A DNA stretch of 5,947 nt. It comes from Sphingopyxis sp. GTDB taxonomy: Bacteria > Pseudomonadota > Alphaproteobacteria > Sphingomonadales > Sphingomonadaceae. The notes under the pieces are model-generated. The model ran no database searches and had not been told where the DNA came from. It was given only the letters and a program-made list of their open reading frames with translations. Each line of letters opens with the position of its first letter. Position 1 is the stretch's first letter. Location: contig JAHCKJ010000142.1 in the NCBI GenBank assembly GCA_026125835.1, forward strand, positions 1-5,947. Direction: 5' to 3'. Positions 1 to 4,901 of the stretch are shown piece by piece. A program made the translations under genes and the position numbers.

Positions 1-778
1 TCTGAAACGCGGACCGGCGAGCGCGAGCTGGGTGCTGGCGAGCCTGGTCGTGCTGGCTGGACTGACCGCGCCGCTCGCGGCCTTTTCGGCCACCGCGGCC
101 GATGAGCGGGCCACGGCAAAAGACGCCCGGATAGCGGCGGTCGCGGCGCAAAAGGTTGCGACCGTGACGAAGGCGCGGGCGACGGCGGTCAGGGACGAGG
201 CGGTGGCCGAGGCCGCCGCGACCGAACGGCAGCTGAGCGCCGCACAGTTGCTGAGCCTGCACGCGGTGGGGGCGACGCCCGACTATGTCGCCCAGATGCG
301 CGAGCACGGCAGGCCGATGAGCGCGGGCGAGATTATTTCGGCCAAGGCGAGCGGGGTTGATCCCGCCTATATCCGGGCGATGCGCCAGATCTTTCCGGAG
401 GTCGATGTCGGCGATCTGATCGGCGCGTCGGCGCTGCACATCGAACCTGCCTTCGCCCGCGACATGAAAACGCATTTCCCCGACATCGGCATCGACGATG
501 TCGTCGCACTGCGCGCGATGGGGATCGACTGCGACTTCGTCACCGACATGCAAAAGGCGGGCGTGAAGATGCGCAGCGCCGATGACGCGATCGAACTGCG
601 CGCCACCGGGATGTCCCGCGCGAGCGCCAAGCCGAAACCCGCAGCCGCGAGGTCGCATCGCGGCGCGATGGTCCGCCTCGGCCCAGGCGGGGTGATGGAA
701 GCGCGCAGCGGCGATGGCCGGCTCGCGCGGATCGAGTTTGCCCAACCACCCGAGCCACCAGAGCCGCCGACCGACTGA
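1..778 (+). CDS. 3' part of a probable M56 (BlaR1/MecR1-like) membrane metallopeptidase with C-terminal 28-residue repeats
   Basis: The reading frame is open from base 2 to the TGA at 776-778 (258 residues visible), so the gene starts outside the window; the GTG at base 32 falls inside a hydrophobic stretch and is unlikely to be the true start. Visible parts, in order: a basic LKRGP turn, one hydrophobic segment (about residues 10-29) that fits a last transmembrane helix, an Ala/Lys/Arg/Glu-rich probably helical linker (about 33-77), four 28-residue repeats plus a decayed fifth (about 78-209), and a tail ending in a PPEPPEPP run. M56 peptidases of the BlaR1/MecR1 group often end their membrane domain with a similar basic motif and helix and carry a periplasmic sensor domain after it. 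I infer that identity; the HEXXH zinc site would lie upstream and cannot be seen. Such genes often follow a BlaI-type repressor gene. An alternative is an unrelated membrane-anchored repeat protein. Confidence 0.6.
   Translation, partial: LKRGPASASWVLASLVVLAGLTAPLAAFSATAADERATAKDARIAAVAAQKVATVTKARATAVRDEAVAEAAATERQLSAAQLLSLHAVGATPDYVAQMREHGRPMSAGEIISAKASGVDPAYIRAMRQIFPEVDVGDLIGASALHIEPAFARDMKTHFPDIGIDDVVALRAMGIDCDFVTDMQKAGVKMRSADDAIELRATGMSRASAKPKPAAARSHRGAMVRLGPGGVMEARSGDGRLARIEFAQPPEPPEPPTD
233..628 (+). repeat. tandem 28-residue protein repeats, four full and one decayed
   Basis: The translated stretch falls into units with an exact 84-base period starting at bases 233, 317, 401 and 485, with a degenerate unit from 569. 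Each unit follows the pattern 'short polar lead, two hydrophobics, A-x-G or A-x-H, small residue, D/P-x-(Y/F)-(V/I/A)-x-x-M, then charged residues'. Examples are TPDYVAQM, DPAYIRAM, EPAFARDM and DCDFVTDM. The repetition is clear at protein level and much weaker in DNA, so the array is old and held by selection on the protein. The same pattern returns in the next gene. It resembles the 'TPEFVREM...G' repeats known next to M56 peptidases in several phyla; the function is not known to me. Confidence 0.85.
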
Positions 779-783
779 CGTTC

Positions 784-865
784 GGACGCTCGTCCAAGCC
801 TGAATATCGTTGATCGAACCCATGTTTTGAAACGCCGCTGCGGGGGCGAGCAATGACGCTCGTCC
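784..865. promoter_or_regulatory. two copies of a short dyad (GACGCTCGTCC) in the gap between the first two genes
   Basis: The 11 bases GACGCTCGTCC occur at 785-795 and again at 855-865, starting 70 bases apart. Each holds the dyad GACG-CT-CGTC; the first extends to GGACG-CT-CGTCC (784-795). The first lies six bases after the stop of the peptidase gene, and the second ends 12 bases before the Shine-Dalgarno of the next gene. They could be paired operator half-sites or small RNA hairpins. They do not look like the TACA/TGTA operators of BlaI/MecI. No T-run follows either copy, so neither is a standard terminator. I see no convincing -35/-10 pair in this gap. A regulatory role is inference. Confidence 0.3.
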
Positions 866-877
866 GGCGCCGGCCCC

Positions 878-882
878 AGGAG
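878..882 (+). promoter_or_regulatory. ribosome binding site of the exported repeat protein gene
   Basis: AGGAG lies seven bases before the ATG at 890. It fixes that start, which is followed directly by a normal signal peptide. Confidence 0.8.
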
Positions 883-889
883 TGACCCC

Positions 890-1621
890 ATGAAAACCCC
901 CATGATCGCCGCGGCTGCTGCGCTCGTCACAACCATCGCCTGCGCTGCGCCGAGCAGCGCCGCTGACCCGCTGGTGATGACCGGCATCGAATGGAAGGCG
1001 CAGCCCGGCAACAAGCATCCGCAATTGCGGGTGAGCCACAAAGGATCGAGCAGCAGCCTGTCGCTGGGCAGCCCCCGCGCCGGACTGGCAGCCGCCCGCA
1101 CCGCAATCGGGGCCGCCGCCGGTCCCGTGGCGTTCACTGTGATGCACGAGGCCGGGACGCTCGCGTGCAGCGGCACGCTGACCCGCGCGTTCGAGGGCGG
1201 CGGCAGTTGCCGCTTTACGTCGGACCCCGGGTTCGAGGCGGCGCTGGACGCGCGCGGGCTGGCACCCGACCGGCGCAGCGACATGCTGGCGATGCTGATG
1301 GTCGATGCGACGATTGCGCTGGCCGACGGGCTGACCGACGCCGGGGTGAAGCCGAAGGATAGCGACGACCTGATCGCCGCGGCAGCGCTGGAGGTCACCC
1401 CCGCCTATGTCCGCGATCTCAAATCCGAGGCACTCGTGTTGACGAAAGTCGACGATGCGATCGCGTGCAAGGCGTTGGGGGTCGATGGCGCCTATGTGCG
1501 CAGCCTGGCGGCGGCGGGCTATCGCGCGCTGAGCGCCGACGATGTGGTGGGCATGAAGGCGACGGGCATCACCGGCGAATATGCGATCGCGATGAACCGC
1601 GCGGTAGGGGGCAAGCAGTGA
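890..1621 (+). CDS. exported protein with the same C-terminal repeats as the upstream peptidase; function unknown
   Basis: This is a 243-residue protein. Residues 1-25 form a clear signal peptide (basic start, Ala-rich core, cleavage likely after the SSAA run), so the mature protein is probably periplasmic. Residues 26-150 hold a Gly/Ser-rich, likely beta region. Its EAGTLACSGTL and GGGSCRFTSDPGFEAAL stretches resemble the 'reaGt...c.G...G.G.F.F..n..F' region of repeat proteins found beside M56 peptidases. Cys93 and Cys107 could form a disulfide. Residues about 156-241 carry three copies of the repeat seen in the preceding gene (TPAYVRDL, DGAYVRSL, TGEYAIAM). The start is supported by AGGAG at 878-882. 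The stop TGA (1619-1621) shares its A with the ATG of the TonB-dependent receptor gene, so the two are very likely translationally coupled. I do not recognise an enzyme; a periplasmic partner of the peptidase or of the receptor is the natural inference. Product identity is hypothetical, but the gene itself is secure. Confidence 0.88.
   Translation: MKTPMIAAAAALVTTIACAAPSSAADPLVMTGIEWKAQPGNKHPQLRVSHKGSSSSLSLGSPRAGLAAARTAIGAAAGPVAFTVMHEAGTLACSGTLTRAFEGGGSCRFTSDPGFEAALDARGLAPDRRSDMLAMLMVDATIALADGLTDAGVKPKDSDDLIAAAALEVTPAYVRDLKSEALVLTKVDDAIACKALGVDGAYVRSLAAAGYRALSADDVVGMKATGITGEYAIAMNRAVGGKQ
1355..1612 (+). repeat. three copies of the same 28-30 residue protein repeat
   Basis: Residues about 156-185, 186-213 and 214-241 of the exported protein repeat the upstream pattern: DDLIAAAALEVTPAYVRDL, DDAIACKALGVDGAYVRSL and DDVVGMKATGITGEYAIAM. 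The period is 30 residues between the first and second copies and 28 between the second and third, so a two-residue insertion sits in the first. The shared DD, A-x-(G/E) and Y-(V/A) positions tie this array to the one at 233-628. Confidence 0.82.
1606..1611 (+). promoter_or_regulatory. ribosome binding site of the TonB-dependent receptor gene, inside the preceding gene
   Basis: AGGGGG ends nine bases before the ATG at 1621, within the last codons of the exported repeat protein gene. Together with the TGATG stop/start overlap it decides the receptor start against longer in-frame options further upstream. Confidence 0.65.
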
Positions 1622-3711
1622 TGCGGCTGGTCAGCACATGCGCTCTCGCCACCGCGCTGGCCGTGCCGGCGCTGGCGCAGGAGGCAGCGCCCGCCGGCGA
1701 CGCCCCCCCGCCCGTCGCCACCGACGTTGCGGCGAGCGCGACCGGCACCGCGCGGCAGGTTTACAGTCCCGCCGATTTTGCCCGCTATGCGCCGACCAAC
1801 GCATACGACATGCTCAACCAGGTTCCGGGCTTTTCGATCCGCGACAATGAAAATCTGCGCGGGCTGGGGCAGGCAACGGGTAATGTCTTGTTCAACGGCG
1901 AGCGGCCGTCGAACAAGGCCGACAGCATGTACACGCAATTGTCGCGCATCCCGGCGGGCAATGTCGAGCGGATCGAGATCGTCGACGGTGCGACGCTGGA
2001 TATTCCGGGATTGTCGGGCCAGGTCGCCAACATCGTGTATCGCGCCGCCGCCTTTTCGGGACAATTTTCGTGGAAGCCCGAATTTCGCGCCCATCATACC
2101 GACCCGCTGTTGACCCGCGCCGATGTGTCGATCCGCGGCAGCGCGGGGAGGGTGGAATATGAGGCGGCGCTAAGCAACGACGATTCGGCGCGCAGCGGCG
2201 CCGGCGGGTTGACGCTGATCGCCGACGGGGCGGGCAATATCGTCGAACGCCGCCAAGATGTCTGGAACACCCATTATGACTCGCCGAAACTGTCGGGACG
2301 GGTCAAATGGACCGCGCCGGGCGGCAGCATCGTCAATTTCGGCGGCCATTATCAGCGCCAATACTATCGCTATGACGAAGACGGTGTCCGCATGGCGCCG
2401 GGGCAGGCCGACCGCCTGCGCACAGTGCGCGACACCGAGAATACCTGGAATTACGAGCTGGGCGGCGACTGGCAGTTCGGGCTGGGACCGGGAAAATTGA
2501 AACTGATCGGGTTGCGGCGCTTTAGCCATGAACCCTATTCGCAAGAGGTTGTCACCCGCTTTGCCGACGGCGCGCCGCCGACCGGCGACCGTTTTAGGCA
2601 GACCGGCAAGCTGGGCGAGACGATCGCGCGCGGCGAGTATCAGTGGAAGATGTTCGGCGGCGACTGGCAATTGTCGGGCGAGGCGGCGTTCAACAAGCTG
2701 GACAATGTCGCCTCGATCGGGGTGCTCGTCCCCGGCAGCGGATTTGTCGACCAGCCGTTTCCCGGCGGGACCGGCGGGGTGAGCGAGGACCGGTACGAAG
2801 GCCTGCTGAGCTTTGGCCGCCCGTTGACCGACAAATTGTCGTTCCAGATCGTCGCGGGGGCCGAACATTCGACCATCGCGCAGGCCGGCCCGACCGGCGT
2901 CGAACGCCGCTTTTTCCGGCCCAAGGGGTCGTTGACGCTGAGCTGGGCCGCGTCAGCCGATTTCGACGCGTCGCTGAAAATCCGGCGGCGCGTGTTGCAG
3001 CTGTCCTTTTATGATTTTCTGGGCCGGGCCTTTTTGAACGACGGCAACCAGAACGAGAATAATTTCGACCTGCGGCCGCAACAGGACTGGAGTTTCGAGT
3101 TCGAGGCCAACCGGAAATTCGGTGCCTGGGGATCGACCAAGCTGATCCTGATCCACCGCGATGTCGAGGACCGCGTCGACATCGTCCCGGTCGGCAATGG
3201 CGAAGCGGTGGGCAATATCGCCAAGGCCAAGGCCAGTGCGATCGACTGGACCGCGACGGTCAACCTGGACCCGGCGGGGATCAAGGGCATGAAGGTCGAT
3301 ACGCGGGTGCTGTTGCAGAAATCGTCGCTGCGCGATCCGTTCACCGGCGAGAAGCGGCAATGGAGCGGCTTTACCGACACGGTGATCGAAGGCGGCGTCC
3401 GCCACGATATTCCCGGCAGTCACTGGGCGTGGGGGGCCAACGCCAATTACGCGCATTACCAGCCACGTTATCGCAGCAACCAGGTCGACAAAGTGGGGGA
3501 GGGACCGGTGTTCGCCAGCGTTTTTGTCGAGCACAAGAATGTGCTGGGACTGACGGTGCGCGCGCAGGTCCGCAACATCGCCAATGCGCGATCGAAACGC
3601 GACCGGACCGTTTACACGGGTGTGCGCGGTGCGAGCCCGATCGCCTTTGTCGAAGAGCGTGACCGGCTGATCGGGCCGATCTTTTCCTTTTCGGTGCGCG
3701 GGACGTTCTGA
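1621..3711 (+). CDS. TonB-dependent outer-membrane receptor
   Basis: This is a 696-residue protein. It has a signal peptide (residues 1-20, cleavage likely after ALAQ), an acidic Ala/Pro-rich spacer (21-45), a plug domain (about 46-140) and a beta-barrel that fills the rest and ends in Phe, the usual terminal residue for outer-membrane barrel insertion. Plug landmarks are DMLNQVPGFSIR (63-74), GNVLFNGERPS (87-97) and NVERIEIVDG (114-123). The usual 'GPASALYGSGAIGGVINI' stretch is replaced by ATLDIPGLSGQVANIVYR (124-141). Alternating aromatic/polar strands and a late VRAQVRNIANARSKRDRT motif are typical of the family. I see no obvious TonB box in 21-45, so dependence on TonB is assumed from the family. 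The length is at the short end for the family. The ligand cannot be told from sequence; no siderophore, heme or cobalamin genes are nearby. The start overlaps the stop of the exported repeat protein gene (TGATG), so the two are probably made together. Confidence 0.9.
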   Translation: MRLVSTCALATALAVPALAQEAAPAGDAPPPVATDVAASATGTARQVYSPADFARYAPTNAYDMLNQVPGFSIRDNENLRGLGQATGNVLFNGERPSNKADSMYTQLSRIPAGNVERIEIVDGATLDIPGLSGQVANIVYRAAAFSGQFSWKPEFRAHHTDPLLTRADVSIRGSAGRVEYEAALSNDDSARSGAGGLTLIADGAGNIVERRQDVWNTHYDSPKLSGRVKWTAPGGSIVNFGGHYQRQYYRYDEDGVRMAPGQADRLRTVRDTENTWNYELGGDWQFGLGPGKLKLIGLRRFSHEPYSQEVVTRFADGAPPTGDRFRQTGKLGETIARGEYQWKMFGGDWQLSGEAAFNKLDNVASIGVLVPGSGFVDQPFPGGTGGVSEDRYEGLLSFGRPLTDKLSFQIVAGAEHSTIAQAGPTGVERRFFRPKGSLTLSWAASADFDASLKIRRRVLQLSFYDFLGRAFLNDGNQNENNFDLRPQQDWSFEFEANRKFGAWGSTKLILIHRDVEDRVDIVPVGNGEAVGNIAKAKASAIDWTATVNLDPAGIKGMKVDTRVLLQKSSLRDPFTGEKRQWSGFTDTVIEGGVRHDIPGSHWAWGANANYAHYQPRYRSNQVDKVGEGPVFASVFVEHKNVLGLTVRAQVRNIANARSKRDRTVYTGVRGASPIAFVEERDRLIGPIFSFSVRGTF

Positions 3712-3746
3712 TTTCGCCGGGGAGCGGGATCGGGCATAGCGGCGCG

Positions 3747-4121
3747 GTGAAGTCGTACCGCACCAAAATCTATTTCGACGGCGGGTGCCGCCCCAATCCG
3801 GGTGTGATGGAGATTGCCGTGGTTGCGGGCGGCGTCGTGCAGATCGAGCGCGACGTCGGAACGGGCAGCAGCATGGACGCCGAATGGCTGGCGCTGGTCG
3901 CGGCGTTGCGGCTGGCGCGGGCGCGCGGGCTGGACGATTTTGTCCTGCTGGGCGACGCGGCGACAGTGGTGGCGCAGGCGAACGGCGCGGCGGGCGCGCG
4001 TGGTAGCGCGGCGGCGCATCTGGCGGCGTATCGCGCACTGGCCGGGGCGGGTCCGCCGCCGCGGGTGCGCCATATCGGGCGGCACCAGAATCTGGCCGGG
4101 ATTGCGCTGGCGCGTCGCTGA
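3747..4121 (+). CDS. short RNase H-fold protein (RNase HI / reverse-transcriptase-like family), active site incomplete
   Basis: This is a 124-residue protein of the RNase H superfamily, whose members cut RNA in RNA-DNA hybrids with metal ions held by four acidic residues. Visible motifs are KIYFDGGCRPNPG (7-19, Asp11 as first acid), MDAEWLALVAAL (43-54, Glu46 as second) and DFVLLGDAATVVAQANG (64-80, Asp70 as third). The last motif, normally ending in NE-x-x-D or NELAD, reads HQNLAGIALARR (113-124) with no acidic residue. From memory, sphingomonad proteins annotated as RNase HI or reverse-transcriptase-like share this 'QNLAGIALAR' end, so it may be a subfamily trait and not a recent loss. At 124 residues it is shorter than classical RNase HI (about 155) and seems to lack the basic handle region. 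The start is GTG at 3747; no in-frame ATG precedes the conserved DGG motif and the Shine-Dalgarno is weak. It sits 35 bases after the receptor gene, so it may be read through from it, but the function looks unrelated. Confidence 0.8.
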   Translation: MKSYRTKIYFDGGCRPNPGVMEIAVVAGGVVQIERDVGTGSSMDAEWLALVAALRLARARGLDDFVLLGDAATVVAQANGAAGARGSAAAHLAAYRALAGAGPPPRVRHIGRHQNLAGIALARR

Positions 4122-4132
4122 CAAAGGGGAAA

Positions 4133-4161
4133 TTGCGGGTTCGGTAACGCTTATGTATTAG
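4133..4161 (+). promoter_or_regulatory. weak promoter candidate for the PAS-domain gene
   Basis: TTGCGG (4133-4138) and TATTAG (4156-4161) are separated by 17 bases. They match three and four of six positions of the sigma-70 consensus. This is the most AT-rich patch of the 66-base gap and lies directly before the PAS gene. A start of transcription would fall near 4167, inside the palindrome at 4162-4173. This is a guess from spacing and composition only. Confidence 0.3.
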
Positions 4162-4173
4162 CCCGGCGCCGGG
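4162..4173. promoter_or_regulatory. perfect 12-base palindrome upstream of the PAS-domain gene
   Basis: CCCGGCGCCGGG reads the same on both strands and lies 14 bases before the ATG at 4188, just after the promoter candidate. It could be an operator overlapping the transcription start, or chance in GC-rich DNA. There is no loop and no T-run, so it is not a terminator. Confidence 0.3.
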
Positions 4174-4187
4174 GTGTCGCTATCCCC

Positions 4188-4688
4188 ATGGAAAGCAACG
4201 AAAGACCGTGCGTGAAACCGACCCACCCCTTGCCCGTCCATCACAGCTGGCCGCTGTACGAGCGCGAGCGCTATTTCGAGCTGGGACGGTTGCACGGTGC
4301 CGATACGTTGGACGCCGTTGCGAGCAGCGGCGATGTGACGGTCGCCGCCCGCTTCGGGCCGACGCGCCCGGGGTGGTGGGAATGCGACTTGACCGCAGGG
4401 AACCGGCTGCACTGGTCGCGCGAAGTGCATGACATTTTCGGCCTGCCGCATGACGCCACGGTCACGCGCGCGGACGCGGTGGCGCTGTATGAGGAAGGGT
4501 CGCGCGCGGCGATGGAAAAATTGCGCGCCTATGCGATCAAGCACCGCCGCGGATTTACGCTGGACGTCGAAATCCGGCCGGCCAATGCCGCGCCGCGCTG
4601 GATGCGGCTGATCACCGAACCGGTGTGCATCGACCGGCAGGTTGTCAAGTTGCAGGGGCTGAAGTTCATCGTGCCGCAGCGCGACTGA
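4188..4688 (+). CDS. stand-alone PAS-fold sensor-type protein without an output domain
   Basis: This is a 166-residue soluble protein with no signal peptide or membrane segment. Residues about 62-163 match the PAS_3-type fold: GWWECDLTAGNRLHWSREV (62-80), DIFGLP (82-87), a helix-rich centre, then FTLDVEIRP (123-131), RWMRLITEPV (137-146) and KLQGLKFIVPQ (154-164). That is the usual W-x-x-D...W-S-x-x-x-x-x-x-G pattern followed by the closing beta strands. PAS domains bind small ligands or partner proteins; here there is no kinase, cyclase, HTH or other effector domain, and no clear cofactor residue I can name. It may act through protein contacts. The ATG at 4188 has no good Shine-Dalgarno. An in-frame GTG at 4212 has GAAAG seven bases upstream and would remove only eight non-conserved residues, so either start is possible. 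It is followed by a 213-base gap and then the MreB gene. Confidence 0.75.
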   Translation: MESNERPCVKPTHPLPVHHSWPLYERERYFELGRLHGADTLDAVASSGDVTVAARFGPTRPGWWECDLTAGNRLHWSREVHDIFGLPHDATVTRADAVALYEEGSRAAMEKLRAYAIKHRRGFTLDVEIRPANAAPRWMRLITEPVCIDRQVVKLQGLKFIVPQRD

Positions 4689-4720
4689 CGGTGCGTCGCG
4701 CGCGCGGCAGCCCGCGACGA

Positions 4721-4781
4721 GCCGTTGGCTTTCGGCGGCGGGCGGGGCGCGCGGCTCGGTCGATCCTGAGAAACCAACGGC
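4721..4781 (+). promoter_or_regulatory. long imperfect inverted repeat in the MreB leader
   Basis: GCCGTTGG (4721-4728) pairs with CCAACGGC (4774-4781). After one bulged C (4729) the pairing continues with TTTC (4730-4733) against GAAA (4770-4773), giving 12 base pairs around a 36-base loop. CAACG of the 3' arm could instead pair with CGTTG at 4794-4798, so two exclusive folds exist. No T-run follows, so a classical intrinsic terminator for the PAS gene is unlikely. It may be a leader structure, a transcript 3'-end stabiliser or a protein site. Confidence 0.4.
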
Positions 4782-4841
4782 CTGCGCCAGCGGCGTTGAC
4801 GCGATTTGGCGGCGGGCACAATCGGAACGCCATGGGGTCGC

Positions 4842-4878
4842 GCGGGCAGGATCGCGCGCGCACCCATCCTCCACCCGC
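4842..4878 (+). promoter_or_regulatory. second hairpin just upstream of the MreB ribosome binding site
   Basis: GCGGG (4842-4846) pairs with CCCGC (4874-4878), and AGGAT (4848-4852) with ATCCT (4866-4870), leaving a small internal loop and a 13-base terminal loop. It ends six bases before the AGGGG at 4885. Its position would allow it to affect translation of MreB, but that is inference. Confidence 0.35.
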
Positions 4879-4884
4879 ATGACC

Positions 4885-4889
4885 AGGGG
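4885..4889 (+). promoter_or_regulatory. probable ribosome binding site of the MreB gene
   Basis: AGGGG ends 12 bases before the ATG at 4902. That spacing is longer than ideal, but no better site is closer. Confidence 0.45.
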
Positions 4890-4901
4890 CGTTCGGCGCA
4901 T

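Larger units (their letters stand above)
4689..4901. other. 213-base non-coding gap before the MreB gene
   Basis: I see no gene here that can be supported. The gap holds two inverted repeats (listed separately), a 10-base direct repeat GGCGGCGGGC (4734-4743 and 4808-4817) that is probably GC-rich low complexity, and no clear sigma-70 promoter. An in-frame extension of the MreB gene is open back to 4806, but its sequence does not look like MreB. The gap may be the untranslated leader of the MreB gene or hold its promoter. Confidence 0.55.

Noticed and set aside
32..34. GTG at base 32 as the true start of the first gene
   Set aside because: The frame is open to the window edge, the residues before it fit the basic turn of a membrane peptidase, and the GTG falls inside the hydrophobic helix with no ribosome binding site.
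367..1398. 343-codon open frame on the minus strand across the first two genes
   Set aside because: The translation is Ser/Ala/Pro-rich with no family signal and crosses a gene boundary; the + strand frames have a signal peptide, repeats and a ribosome binding site.
2953..4038. 361-codon open frame on the minus strand opposite the receptor and RNase H-like genes
   Set aside because: It is an Arg/Pro-rich low-complexity translation opposite a recognised outer-membrane barrel and RNase H motifs.
4770..4797. GAAAC...CGTT as an EcfG-type promoter
   Set aside because: The first element is GAAAC and not GGAAC, and the spacing is 19 bases, outside the usual 16-17.
4824..4850. GGAAC (4824-4828) as the -35 element of an EcfG-type stress promoter for mreB
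   Set aside because: No CGTT lies 16-17 bases downstream, so the second half of the promoter is missing.
4806..4901. In-frame 32-codon N-terminal extension of MreB
   Set aside because: The extra residues have no MreB similarity, and homology with a normal N-terminus begins at the ATG at 4902, which has AGGGG upstream.
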